Shown here: piece after piece, positions 38,163 to 50,242 of the stretch
Layout: each line of letters begins with the position of its first letter
How positions within the stretch are numbered: position 1 is the stretch's first letter
The notes under the pieces: model-generated
Seen by the model: the letters and a program-made list of their open reading frames with translations, nothing else
Databases searched by the model: none
What the model was told of the DNA's origin: nothing
Translations under genes and position numbers: made by a program
Source: Reticulascus tulasneorum
Taxonomy: Eukaryota > Ascomycota > Sordariomycetes > Glomerellales > Reticulascaceae
Reading direction: 5' to 3'
Length of the DNA: 64,000 nt
Assembly (NCBI GenBank): GCA_001557505.1
Contig: LSAX01000008.1
Coordinates: forward strand, 1 to 64,000

Positions 38163-40146
38163 TTAGATGTCATCCGTCGACATCCTTCGCTGATCGTCGA
38201 TCTTGTCATACTTGTGAAACCTCCACCAGAACAATATCGAACAAAGCCCCATAACGCCAGCTACAGTAGCATAAACCACTACTAGATAAGGATCCCGAGC
38301 CGCTGGGCTAATCGCCATGCCCATCATTGCTCCAAGACAGGCGCTAAGCTGCATCATGGCCTGCACAATGCTCCGCATACATCTCGGGGCTTTGCTGTAC
38401 GCATACTCGCTAGCGGTGACGAGGCCGAATATCTCGGCAATAGCCAGCGTGACGTAAACTGGAAGCTGAATCCATATGTTCACGTCGTTTGGCAACTGTC
38501 CTTCGTTTGACGAGGGGCATGATCGGGGCTTATCGTAGCAAGGACCTGTGCTATAGATTAACTTCTGTAATCCTGATGCATATGCCATTCCGCTGCCGCA
38601 GATCAGGAAGGCCACTGTAATTCGTGCCATAGGTCCGAATGAGAGTCGACTTTTGGCCAAAAGGTTGTAAAACGCTTGAATGATGGGCCCGAAAACTACA
38701 CACGCGACGCCCGCCATGGCTTGAATCATATCGTTTGGAAGTCCGTGGAGATTCATTTGGCCAGCCTGCGAAATGAGATTGTTAAACATCTGGGTGATGG
38801 CTAGGTAAAAGAAAGCGAAGGAAAATCTACAACCAAATGTCAGGATCAAGAGACGCCAATAGGTGGGCATCATATACAAAACACGGCATGCGATTAGACC
38901 ACTCTTCAGTTCGTCCACGAACTCGTCACTCCAGGGGACGTTGATTCCATGATGCATCTGATGAGATCGTTTGGCATGATCTAGTTCAAATCCATGCCGA
39001 GCTGCCATGCTTAACACCTTCAAGGCGTCCGAAAAGTTCTTTTCTTGGGGAACTACTTTGACTTTGGGATTCTTTGCTTGAGCTTGAATGATCAAGAGTG
39101 ATTTGTGATTAACATACCTAGTCTAGGACTGAAAACAACCAACAGTACTGATGCAAGAATCAGGGAAGAGGATGCCATCAGATACGCGGTCCAAAAGCCG
39201 AAGTCCCGCTCTAAAAAAGTCGCAGGAATCGACGATAGCGAAGCGATATTTGTAAACCTTCAAAAGAAACATCAGCTCCTAGCTCCGACATAACGCGCTT
39301 AGGTCAAGAACCAGTAAAAGGCATTGTAGAGAAATTGCAAAGTCCGTGAGCCGTCCAATATCGCGAATTTCCCATTCCTTTGACGAACAAGTTGTGGTGC
39401 TTTCTGTGGATATTGATCACCTGCTCGACTTTAGGATACAAGTCATATAATTCAGTGAGAATAAGGTCCTGACCAATAAATGGAGAAATCGTTGCTTTGG
39501 TGGCTCCGACGCCTAGTCCGATCAATATCATTGACGCAGCCAAACCAGGAACACCTGCCCCGTTGTTCAACGAAACCGACAGTGACGTCGCAAACATGAT
39601 CAAAGATCCGCATAGCGAGAGACTATGGCACGAGTTCAACTAATGAGAATTCAGTCCCTCGGTGGTATTCTCCTGATAGTATAACATTACCACAGCCCAA
39701 TTAGCAGTATCTTGTACCGGCCCAGCCAGATGTCGGAGATGAGGGCGAAGAACATTGGTGCTAGGAATAGAAAAACGAAAAAGCCGTTTGATATAGCCGT
39801 AGCAGTCGACTGGCCGAGACCAAGTGCTCCTGGGACTGTCTGAGAACCCCGGTCGTTCTGCATATAGTTCTCTATTCAATTGGCAAGTCAGCTTTGTGGT
39901 TCAAAGTCACCTCAGAGGATGATATCCTTGTGATGATGTGAGAATCTTACGCCAAATTGAAACAATTGAATAGTAGCTGAATCTTTCCGAGGCCCCTATC
40001 AGAGCAGCAGTCCAGGCTGCTAGTGGCACATGGTCGATGATATGTGGTAGACTTTGGATCTCATCATCAGTAGCATCACGTAGCTCTGATGTAGTTTCCA
40101 TGGCAAGTCCGGGTGGAGTGCTCCATTCTTTCTCTGAAATCATCAT
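38163..40146 (-). CDS. POT/PTR2 family proton-coupled peptide transporter
   Basis: Six exons (40146-39951, 39871-39691, 39622-39474, 39420-39312, 39257-39118, 39082-38163) encode 564 residues with about 12 membrane helices. POT landmarks are SERFSYYSI, QNYMQNDRG with GALGLGQSTA, the helix-4/5 stretch ending ISPFIGDQY (spanning an intron), FYWFTNIASL, and NNLISQAGQM followed by GLPND in the C-terminal half. The family imports di- and tripeptides or related zwitterions with protons at the plasma membrane. Segment MPTYW to ITQMFNN is about ten residues longer than usual; a 28-30 bp in-frame intron-like piece lies there. It faces the methyltransferase across a shared promoter, which ties it to the ligase cluster. 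Confidence 0.88.
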
Positions 40147-40814
40147 TGATGTAAGTTGCTATTATATTTATTATGTCGTTAGTTAGGTAGCTACACACGA
40201 ATATGGGATAGTCCAGACCGATTCAAAAGAGAGAGCAGTCACGAGAAACATCAGCATGCAGTGACGATATGTTCCTCGCAGATCTCGGTACGTTTTCTAG
40301 TGAAGAGAATATTTGCCGGATTGCTATGATTTGCCGATTAGACTCTTCCCGACGTATTGTGCCACGAAAAGAGACACGAGCCGCGTAAATCCGGGAATGA
40401 AATTCAGGTGAACTAAACAGCTCTCTTTGAAGTGTTTTTTTCAAGAAATAAATAAAACGGTCCAATTACGAGGAAGTTAACTAACATAATGCAACCCTAT
40501 ACGTAAACGAATACGTTTGGGGGTCGGAACGGGACAGGAGGTAATGTGCGTTGCTTGGCGTGCAGGAGAAGTCCGCATGCCGACTGGTCAACAAGCCAAA
40601 ATTGCAAGAGCCGAAAACAGACAATCTCCCTCAAATATGCTCATTGCGGTATGGGTTTTAGAGAGCAGTAACCTAATATCGGATATTGAATACAGGGAAA
40701 ACAAATATTCCATCTGGAGCATCAAGCATCAAGTATTATGTTGATACTTATTGCAACCATCTGAGCTGAGAAGCTAAACTTTTTACACTCCCTACTGTTG
40801 GAAGGCCTCAAGCC
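40147..40814. promoter_or_regulatory. Divergent promoter, POT transporter / methyltransferase
   Basis: 668 bp between the two start codons. No internal gene recognised, and no motif strong enough to name. Confidence 0.5.
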
Positions 40815-41681
40815 ATGATCATGGCCACGAGGACTCCCCAGACAACATACCACATTGGATTCAAAAGCGAAACCATAAAGCTCTTCGAACTGCGCAACAT
40901 AGCGACATGTCTGCAATATCTGCTCCCGACGTTGAAATCACTACCACCCAACTTCTCTCTCCTAGACGTTGGCTGCGGTCCTGGTAGCCTCACCATGGAC
41001 TTGGCGCGGCATTTTCCTCGAGCTAAGATTGTAGGCGTAGACCAGAGCAGCATCGTCATCGAGCAAAATCGTGCAAGAATACAGACACTAGCACCCGACA
41101 CACGAGTTGAGTTTCGAGAGGGCAATATCCTTGTTCCAGAGTCCTTTCTTACATCGAATGAAATTGGCACGTTTGACGTGGTCCACGAACATACGACTCT
41201 CATTTGTATCCCTGATAATGCACCTGTGCTAAAGCAGATGAAGATGCTTGCCAAGCCAAATGGGGGCATAGTGGCTTGCCGCGACGGCGATACGCAGTCA
41301 CAGGTGCTGTGGCCGCCTTGTCCGGAAAACGCAGAGCTACAGGAGCGCATATACAGGATGAATGGATTGGAGACGCAGATGGGGCGGCAGCTAATCAGCA
41401 AGGCGCTGGAGGCTGGCTTTCGCAGAGATCAGATCACGGCATCGGCTAGTGTTTTATCCAACATCACTGCAGCGGAGAGACAAGCGTATGCCGGCTCCAT
41501 GTTAGATATCCTTGCGGACGAGAAATCAGAGTATCGTGTGGCTGCAGCAAAATTTGGATATACTGAGGAGGAGGTGGATATTCTCAGAAAGAACATGCAG
41601 AGGTTCATGAATGCTGACGATGCTTGGAGGCTACTCATTTGTACTGAAATCATCTGCCGGCTTGACACAATACATTTGTGA
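40815..41681 (+). CDS. Class I SAM-dependent methyltransferase (UbiE/type 11-like)
   Basis: An intronless gene of 288 residues. The SAM-binding motif I is LLDVGCGPGSLTMDLA (about residues 49-64), followed by the acidic post-I residue in VGVDQSS, and motif III-like GGIVACRDGD. The C-terminal third (AGFRRDQITASASVL) resembles the small-molecule methyltransferases often found in fungal metabolite clusters. The N, O or S target is not readable. It is divergent from the POT transporter and convergent with the ATP-grasp gene (375 bp apart). A role methylating the ligase product or its amino-acid substrate is inferred from position only. Confidence 0.88.
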   Translation: MIMATRTPQTTYHIGFKSETIKLFELRNIATCLQYLLPTLKSLPPNFSLLDVGCGPGSLTMDLARHFPRAKIVGVDQSSIVIEQNRARIQTLAPDTRVEFREGNILVPESFLTSNEIGTFDVVHEHTTLICIPDNAPVLKQMKMLAKPNGGIVACRDGDTQSQVLWPPCPENAELQERIYRMNGLETQMGRQLISKALEAGFRRDQITASASVLSNITAAERQAYAGSMLDILADEKSEYRVAAAKFGYTEEEVDILRKNMQRFMNADDAWRLLICTEIICRLDTIHL

Positions 41682-42055
41682 ACTGATCAGGGAGATAAAT
41701 CATAAACTGCCAAGTCTTTTTCTACCTAATGCGTGAACCTATATGACTTGAACAGGAATCCCTGAGAGGCTTTTTTAATGGCCACAGCAAAGGCTAGCTA
41801 AGTATGATAAATTAGAGGGCCAAGTCTCTGTAAACCATGACTTACATTCTTGTCTGCCCAAATATTTATTAGCGATTTGCAGCTAGTAATCAACAATGGC
41901 AAGAACCACGGCGGTTGCTTCTTCAAAATTTCTGCTTTCCTGATGACAGTAGCTTCTGAGAGTACTCATATTACTTAATTATTGGGTGTCAATATACGCT
42001 TGGGTTTGAGAATGAGCTGATCAAAACGATAGTGCGAAAGTGTGTATCTTTTTGC
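41682..42055. other. Convergent 3' region, no gene seen
   Basis: Shared 3' flank of the methyltransferase and ATP-grasp genes, A+T-rich near 41800-42000. Confidence 0.5.
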
Positions 42056-44170
42056 CTAGTCGTCCATAAGTCTATAATCAAACTTTTCCCTCACCTGCTG
42101 GACAAGCTCCAGGCACTCTTTCCTGCCCTTTTTACTAGCAACCGTCACATAGCCCACACACCAAAGTTCGCTTGAGTCTGGTCCTTGTACGATATCTCCT
42201 TTCTTTTTGATGGTCTGGTAATCCACCACATGGTTCCTCAATTCAGGGTGTGCCACGAGGAATTCAAGAACAGCATCTTCCGATTGCATCATGCCTGCTC
42301 GCGTTGGTGGCAGCACAACAATACCCAGCACATACTGTGGCTTCCCGCCCAGGAACGGCTGTGCCAGTGCTCTCACTCTGACGTTTTCGCGTGGTCCCAG
42401 GCTAAGGAGGAGTCGGATGGCATAATAGTCCACGCCATAGGCGAGTAATGCCGCAACACAGTTGATGTATCCTGGGGGTCGAGCATTTACCTCATGCAAG
42501 TAGCAAGATGGTGTTCCAGTCTTGCTTCTGTTAATCGGAACGTGCAAGTCCAAGATTCCGTTGTCCAAACGCGGTCTGTATTGTGTACACGATCCTCGCA
42601 CCCTCGCTTCACAGTGGAAGACGCCTGACTGGAATCCAAGACGAGCAATACTGCTGCACAGCGATTCCTGCATCATATCTTTTTCGCTCGAAGGCAATGC
42701 TGAGGGCAGATCCATCAGGGTCTCCATGAAATTAGCCGCCGTATTGCCCACGATGCTATGCAGGTCACCTAGGCAAGGAAAGTCGTCTGTGATGTCACAG
42801 AATAGTACCTGGCCATCCAACATGATAAAGTTGGCATCAACCTCAGGCGAGTCGATATACGGCTCCACCACCACTTTAGTGTTGCTTTTGGGTGAATGGG
42901 CGTGTCTGGCCGACGCCCGCTGCACCGAGGCGTACAGCTCATCTTCGTTACGTACTTTGACAACGCAGTCACTGTTCCAGCCAGTACACGGTTTAACGAT
43001 AAGTGGGTATTTCAGTCGGTCCCGTCTTTCAGTGAGCACTGAGTTAAGTTCATCCGGTGTTTCAAGAACGAAGCTTTCGTCCCCGCTAGCGGCAGCGGAT
43101 TCTAATTCTCGCGTAGCGCCCTTGTCTCCGGCAAGGTTGTACGCGCTGGATGATGAAGTTGGAAGCCCAAGTATCTCGCAGGCACGAGCTACAAATGGCA
43201 ATCTCACATCGCTAATGGAGACGATGCCATCCACCTTACGAGGATAAGATCTCACGGCATCCACAATGCGTTGCGTTAAGCCATCGTCGCCGTCAATGTT
43301 GATGGGAATGAATGCCTCACGGTAGTGCGCATGTGGCCCCGCATTGTCCTCGAGCCAGTGCCCAGGCTCGTCTAGCACAACGAGTGTTATTCCTAGTGCC
43401 TTAGCGGCTTCGTAAAACTGTCGGCTGGCCTCGATGTTCGCCCGGCCTTGTACCCAAAATATGAGGGAGGGCTTCAGCGGCTGATTTGTAATCCAAGGGA
43501 ATGATAAGCGCATCGCGAATTCGTCGTCGAGATGGCGACATAAAGCTTCTGTGCTTTTCCATGGAGATATAGTATATGCAACGATGCCACCAACTGCACT
43601 CTTCAGTAGCTCAAGAAACCCGTAAGTAGTATCCATATTTATGACTCGCTCATGACTGATCCGAGGCACCAAGGAGAGGGCCTTCAGAAAACAAACAGCA
43701 AAAGTGACATCCTCGCAGCCCTGCATCCGATAGGTGAGAAAATCCGATCGCACAATAGTGCCAGTTTCGCGGGAAAACAGCAGTCTTAAGATAGTTGTGC
43801 GGCGACCATCTCTGCTCTTGCTCGCAATTATCGCATCCTTTAGAAGCGCTCTTAAGAGCTCAGTAATGACATGATCGAGCTCCGCTTCATCAACGTTGAT
43901 CGTGGCTGAGTCTACCTCGATCTTTTTAGCAGATTCATCTTGGAGGGTAGTCTCCAGGTCCAAGGTCCAATATCCTTGCTCGGGCGCAGCATGCCGTTCA
44001 ATAGCAGTAGGTCTCAATGGTCGTAAGGATGCTGAAGTATGTGAGCATTTTTACATTGTGAAACAGCCAGTACAGTAGTCCAACAGCTCACCTATTACAG
44101 TACTAGATCGCAGATACAACGTCCATCCCACTTCGGGCAAGATGAATGCCGTTTGCGATTGTGGCTTCAT
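42056..44170 (-). CDS. ATP-grasp carboxylate-amine ligase (carnosine synthase / dipeptide ligase type)
   Basis: Two exons (44170-44092 and 44031-42056) give 684 residues; the short first exon begins MKPQSQTAF and splices in frame. The N-terminal ~230 residues are variable. The central region (FWVQGRANIEASRQFYEAA, VLDEPGHW, VDGIVSISDVRLPFVARACE) matches the N-terminal domain of carnosine-synthase-like ligases. The ATP-grasp core follows: YPLIVKPCTGWNSDCV (nucleotide-binding Lys), VVVEPYIDSPEVDANFI, VLFCDITDD and the metal-binding HEVNARPPGY. These enzymes join a carboxylate to an amine through an acyl phosphate, making dipeptides or amides without an NRPS. It sits between a methyltransferase and, across a 1.2-kb divergent promoter, a cysteine-synthase-like enzyme that could supply its substrate. 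Confidence 0.88.
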
Positions 44171-45401
44171 AGTGACTAAAAGAGTATCGAACGGCCCACA
44201 AGATTAATCCTTGGTCTATATCCGCGAATATGCATTGATTCGACATAAGTTTCTGGAGATTTAGTGATCTGGGCAACCTCTCCTTTTGTTCATTTCTTAA
44301 CCACGATCAACGTAATTGACGGCATTATTGAGATTCCCGAAAGCCCAATGATGGGTTCTTGACCTGCGCTGGGTACACTGGTACCCGCACGAACAGTATT
44401 ACGTATCGGCCTGCAGATTACCCGTTGAAGAATTCCTTGGCGGAAAAGGGAGCTTGATGTGCTTGCAGTAAAGCCGGCTAAGGAGGGTCAGCTGCAGATT
44501 GCATAATGAAAATTCGAACGAGTCAAGTAGTAGAAACTACATCAGCATTGAGCTCTGGTAAGTCAGACTCGGATGTTTCATGTACTCGCCATCGAGGAAG
44601 CTCGGATTTCAACCACTCCAATTAGCTGAAATTGCCAGCGGTGAAAGGGGTGCATATCTGAGGGACCTTGCCTGGTTGGAACACTGCGGGAATCTCCCGA
44701 TAAAGCGGCCCATTGCAGTATGAAACTAAATCAGTCCATATATTCAGTGATATTCGACGCACACGAACGTTTTTCTAGGTTCTGGGCCAATGATTATACT
44801 GCTGTATGTCTATGCATGTGCTTGTGCCAGCGTTTTAGAGTAGCATGGGTCCAATAATGCACAAGCACGAGCTGTGCAAGTGACGATTACGCAATGGCAG
44901 GTGCGAGCTTTTGAGCAGGAATGTGATTATATTCAGGATAATTGATTAGTTGGCAAATATATCTGAACATGCTGCCAAGATTCATATACTGCTCAAAATT
45001 GCTCACTTTTACGCGATCAACGAAATTTGGCGTCTGTAGCCGCAATAAGCCGTATGTACACTCTTCCGACGATCAGGTTTCCTTTGTAGTATACTGGATA
45101 AGCTAAGTTGTCCTTACATACATGCTTGTAAACAGGTTAGGCAACCTTGAGGTGGCATACCGGGCTACCCCACAGCCTTGCTGTTGTTGTAACTAGGACA
45201 AGTGATGGCCTATCCCTGCGTGGTGTGAAACGGGTAGTATTTTAAAACAGCTGAAATATTGGCTTCTGGGTCAGGGCACAGAAAATCTCTAGTAGTACAA
45301 GTGAACATCGGAGGAACGCTAGATATCTATAGCCCATACCCCGAAGTTCTTGGTATTACAATTGTCTTTTTTCTATACTAATGTGACGATTTGGCTCCCC
45401 A
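44171..45401. promoter_or_regulatory. Divergent promoter, ATP-grasp ligase / PLP-rhodanese gene
   Basis: 1.23 kb between divergent start codons with no internal gene recognised. Long enough to hold separate control regions for both genes. Confidence 0.5.
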
Positions 45402-47538
45402 ATGATGGCGACTCTCAATAACGTGTTCCAGGGACCCCAGTCAGTAGCCCAGTATTTCGATCCTGACAAAAACCCGCCTCTGCCCCTGGTTGAGATACCC
45501 GACCGTCTCAATCCTTTCAGGGTTGATAATGTTCGGATATACGCAAAGATTCTCACTTGTCTGCCAGCTCAGAATGTGAAGTCCTTGCCTGGTTCGTAAT
45601 ATCAAGATGCCCTGTCCTGCCCTCAGAAGTCTAGCATTGCTGCAGAGATTCCTTGACGACCTAAGGGAACCCCTGCTGAAGCTGACATGTGGCCAAATAG
45701 CGTTGAAAATGCTCTTGAGCGAGCCCAAAGTTCGAAACAAGAGAATTGTCGAGGCGAGTTCAGGGTCAACAGTGTTGTCTCTAGGCATAATCTCAAGAGT
45801 TCTCTGGGGAAATAACGAAGTGGATGCGTATGTGACAAATAAGAAACCACGAGAATCGTTAAACTTGCTTCGTTTCTTTGGAATACGACCGTAAGACCTG
45901 AGAATAGTCATTCGAACTGCCGCGCTTGTGATTTCTCAGCTCATATTTCGACCAGGTGTCTCTACGGCGGACTTGCCCAGCAAGAGCCGACTGATCCGAC
46001 CGGGATTATGAGTAGACTGAGAAGACTGGCCGCAAAAGATGGGGATATTGTATATCTTGGTCAGTACGACAATGATAATGTAAATTGTTACGAATTACAT
46101 TAATGGCCGATTGAACTTTCTAACATATTCAAGAATTGGAAGGCACATGAGGAGTGGACAGGACCTCAGATCTTCAAACAGCTACCAGAAATCAATGTTT
46201 TCTGTACGACAGTGGGGACCGGAGGTAATTCTCTGAACAAATTCACATTGGCATGCGGCTCCGACTATCTAACATGTACTAATGTTATCATTATTACTCA
46301 TCACAGGAACTATCGCCGGAACAGGAGTAGATCTCAAATCCAAGAAGCCATCAGTCAAAGTTATAGGGTAATTGGACTTTTCACGATAGCCCCAGCTAAC
46401 TTTTGTTTCTACCCAAGTTCCTAATTCTGCGATAGTGTTTTCAATATCTTTGGCGACCCTACGCCCGGCCCAAGACACTTTCACGGTTTCCACAACTGCG
46501 AATTCCCCTGGCGTGGCACAATTGATGCGCGTATTGAAGTAGCCTCCTCGGATGCTTACCGCATGTCCATGTTATTATCTCGGGAGGGTCTCATCGCAGG
46601 TCCATCCTCTGGAGAGGCACTGCAGGGCCTCTTGCAATATATAAGCCAAGTCAAGAAAGCAGGAGAGCTGCCGCAGTTGGCTGATAAGGCGACAGGCGAG
46701 GTATCATGTGTTTTTACATGTTGTGATCTTCCGTACCAGTATTTGTCAGGTTATTTCCAGAAACTCGGCGTGGATGAGTTCCCGCCCATTGAAAACGAGG
46801 TGAGGAATGTCATTTGCTTGGATATATCATGTTTTTGTCCGACTGCTTGAAGTCACGCTGACAGAGGCGAGATAGATTTTGTTACAATGCGATCATGCCA
46901 GACATGATGAACGGTGGATTTTGGACGCCAGCAAGACTGCGGAAATTTTATTTGGCGCAGCCGGTTCAAAGCCAGCCCAGCACCAGGCTTCCACATTGGC
47001 AAAAGGTGTCGAGTCGGCAATTGGGTATCAAACACAGCTTGCAGAGAGCAATATTACCACCCACCTTTTCAGTATGCTTCAATGCTGGTTTGGTCACCTG
47101 CACAGCCTCCTCTTGAGACGCTTGGAGCTGCAAGGACAGCCTAAGTGTTGCTCTATTCACTCATTCGTTCATGTCTCGTCAGCCCTGGTTCTAGATTTTC
47201 GCAGCGATCTAGCTTTCAGAGCCCGGCACCTTCCCGGGTCTTATTGCACACCACTAGAGGGACTGACGCCTGAGCTGGCACATGGCGACTTGTTTGGGGA
47301 TTCCACTGCCGTTCATCTGGTTTGGACGAGCCTCCAATCTCTTCTTGACCAGCCCCGTGTGTCAAAACTTATAGAAAGTGCTAGGGAAGATCACCGAGCT
47401 GTGGTCTTGGTGTGCTATGACGGTGATGCCTCTCGAATAGGGAGTTCAACACTGCGGTACAAAGGAATGACGGCTTTTAGTGTTGAGGGAGGGTTCGAAA
47501 GGCTTTGGGCTGTGTACAAAGCGGTAGAGCTATTATGA
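45402..47538 (+). CDS. Cysteine-synthase-like PLP enzyme fused to a rhodanese-like domain
   Basis: Seven exons (45402-45591, 45701-45890, 45956-46079, 46134-46224, 46307-46367, 46436-46799, 46876-47538) encode 560 residues without a break. Residues ~25-330 are a fold-type II PLP domain: LPAQNVKSLPAL with the likely Schiff-base Lys60, SSGSTVLSLG matching the substrate loop, and the phosphate-binding GTGGTIAGTG. The C-terminal ~150 residues are rhodanese-like: LDFRSDLAFRARHLPG, then VVLVCYDGDASRIGSS, whose Cys is in the active-loop position. Cysteine-synthase relatives make beta-substituted alanines (cysteine analogues, diaminopropionate, aspergillomarasmine-type products). A fused sulfurtransferase suggests a sulfur nucleophile or its disposal. 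With the divergent ligase it plausibly forms amino-acid building blocks. Confidence 0.85.
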
Positions 47539-47922
47539 ATGCGATTGCGTACTAACGCTACTCGATTTCAGGAATCATAACTTTCTGCTTTACTTTTGCA
47601 ATCTGGAAGTTTGAAACAATGCGTGATATGTATCACTACAGGCTAGGTTTCTGGCCATGATAACTTCCATCCTAGTAAATACAACCAGTGGACTTTTGTT
47701 TTCCCGTAGCTCATCTCAACAAGTCTCAACAGGCCAGGCCCATGTCGGGGGAGTGATGCACGAGTATAGGGTTATAAAACCTACACAGGACCAGCTGTAA
47801 AAGATATGGCATTGTTTCAGGGACTGCTTACGTTGTCAAGTCAAGCTGCTGAAGAAGGACGTCAATGCTTCTTAAAGATAAATGGCCGTTGGCGGTGCTA
47901 AGGAACATAAATTGTTGAGATT
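47539..47922. other. Convergent 3' region, no gene seen
   Basis: Non-coding flank between the PLP-rhodanese gene and the transcription factor gene. Confidence 0.5.
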
Positions 47923-50164
47923 TCAAGGAATCAAATCCTTCCTGATTAGCTCCCTCGTGATCTTCTCGCTCAACTCTTTGTAAACATCTAACATGCCTAA
48001 CATCCCTGGCCAACGCTCTGCACACCATGCCAAAAGTACCAGACAGGAGCCAGAAATATCAACAAACATGCCGAAGTCTATATTTTCTAGATCGACTTCC
48101 TTCCCTATGGCCATTTCATATTCATCATCGAATTTTCGCAGTGATTTTACTCGTCCATCCAAAGCTAGCAATGCGTGCGCAACCAAGGTGGATCCAGCCA
48201 AATAAATGTAATGGGCCGACATAAATGTCATGGGATATGTGCTAAGTGCTGAGCTCTCGGGCGCACGAATGACCTTTTCGTAGGTTCGGATCAGGTTGCA
48301 TGCAGAGAGGAAGTTGTCCTGAGGGACAGAAAGAGTACTCATGTCAGGTGATCGGCACCTCTGACCTTCATGAGCATCACCAGGCTCGTGGTTCATTATG
48401 ATATCTGAAATATCGTTGTTCGCTTGCCCATGCTTCTCTCCTTCACCCAGAGTTGCCCTCAAGGCCTTCATCATTAGTGGCTGAAACAGAAAACAGATTG
48501 TCGCATCATACCCCACATCACAGGTTATGGTGGCTACCCCAGCCAGTTCCTCGCTAACATCCAGCTCGCGTCGCCAAGCTCTCAACGTTGCTTGCTTCTC
48601 TCGGAGCCAACCAATATCAGTTGCAATATCAGGTGGCGAAGCAGGCAAATACACGCTGCGGAAGATCTCGGATCGCAAGTACACAAGGCGATAGTGGTGA
48701 GCAATGGAGACGGCTTGAAAATCAACCGGACTTTCTGGATTTTGCAGCTGGAAAGTGTCGTCTACTGATTGGAGTGCATGGGGATATTCGGCCGTGATAA
48801 TAGTCTCTGGAAGATCCGACCCCCTACCGAAAAGCTGACCCACGATCCGCTCGATAGCATAAAGCCCCCAAAATGTGGAACGGCGAAGCCGAAGACGCCT
48901 GTCATCCTGCAAATCATTCCCGCAATTACTAGCAATGCTGCTAGCCGTGTTGGGGAGCGCCATTGACGCTTCTGTGTGGTAGCCAAGTTCGACTGCAAGT
49001 CGACAAGCGTAATCTAATAGTTTCCATATATCGCCTGTCCGCGGACGGAAAAGGCTAAACACCACCAGCAGTAGAAGAGCTTGCAGCGAAGCGGGCGATA
49101 CCTCAGAAGTGACCTCCTCAACACACCGCAACGCTTCTGCGTAGAACGCTAGACTATCGGCCGCCCGGCCGGGTCGCAGTCTTGCGGATGTTGCACAGGA
49201 AATAGCACACATCATGGCGACGCGAAAATAGCGGTGGGCATCGAGACCGCGAAGATCAGTCGGCGTGATATCGGCCTGTGTTCGAAGGGCGAGGTACGCG
49301 GGGAGGTCGAATGTGGCGCAATCTACTTCATCAACAAACCCATAGAGGGTGTTGCTTGATGCAAAGTAGAGCGATAGAAGGGCATGTATATTGGCCGCAT
49401 CGGGGGGGTGGGCGTGAAGCCCAAGAATACATGTGGAGGATGCGTGCAGAGAAGGCGCATCGGCATCGCTTTCTCGCTGCTGCTGGGGTACGAGGGTGTG
49501 ACTAGGTAACATAAGGGTGCCTGAAATTGCAGCGTCTTCGATCGGTATGATATGTTTAGAATGAGCATGATGGAGGATCTCGACCGTCAAGGCAAAGACC
49601 GAACTTGCGCCCCAGTATCGTGATTTGCCTCCTGGGGAAGGTATTACGACGTCGAAAGATGGCTGAGAAGACACTGAACGTTCGCCTGGGAGGGTTATGC
49701 TGGGCTGTGGAGGACCTATCCCCGAAGGAGATGTCATTCGAGAGCCTTCCGTCGGCTGCGAGGAATCGCTGTTCTCGGCCTGGTTCTGACAACCAGTGTA
49801 TATATTCCGGCCGCCTCTTTCGCTCCCATTGTCATTGACAACGGCCTGGAGCTGGTCCACTCGCGTAAGAAGTGACTGTACATATCTGTATACTAGTCAA
49901 CGACCTTGTTCAGATGGTAGATCGTCGGCAAGTAGCATACGATCTAGGAAGGGCCTGCCCCAGCGCATGGTCATAGAAAATGCATTCAACACCTGCCTTT
50001 CCACACAGTCGACAATTGGGGAGCTGCGTGTCGCATTTTCGCCGAAGACGACGACATCGTTGACAAGTAGGTAGAAGCTTCTGAACGGTTGCTTGAGTCG
50101 CCATAATTAGATCATGGATGCGGAGATGGTGGCAGGTCTGTCGTTTCCATTCATTCTCTCCCAT
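47923..50164 (-). CDS. Zn(II)2Cys6 transcription factor 1
   Basis: Two exons (50164-49941, 49885-47923) encode 728 residues. The binuclear zinc cluster is CQRCRRLRRKC then CRLCGKAGVEC, with canonical C-x2-C-x6-C spacing in both halves. The intron follows it and leads into a heptad-like linker (SLLTRVDQLQAVV). The fungal transcription factor middle-homology region is marked by RRSTFWGLYAIERIVGQLFG. An in-frame ATG 60 bp downstream (MATQATVQK) could be the true start. It lies between the two proposed clusters and may control either. Its upstream region holds two copies of CATGACTCGG. Confidence 0.88.
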
Positions 50165-50220
50165 GTAACGTGAATTCTTTGACGACTAATGAAAAGCGGA
50201 CAAGTCCGATAGATATCGGG

Positions 50221-50242
50221 CATGACTCGGAGCATGACTCGG
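50221..50242. promoter_or_regulatory. Tandem CATGACTCGG sites upstream of transcription factor 1
   Basis: CATGACTCGG occurs twice, 12 bp apart start to start, about 60-80 bp upstream of the minus-strand start codon at 50164. TGACTC is the half-site bound by Gcn4/CPC1-type bZIP proteins. Binding is inference. Confidence 0.45.

Noticed and set aside
39310..39480. Apparent frameshift in the POT transporter
   Set aside because: A 53-bp intron (39421-39473) restores the ISPFIGDQY motif, so the gene is intact.
42522..43247. 241-codon plus-strand frame inside the ATP-grasp gene
   Set aside because: Antisense shadow; the minus strand carries clear ATP-grasp motifs.
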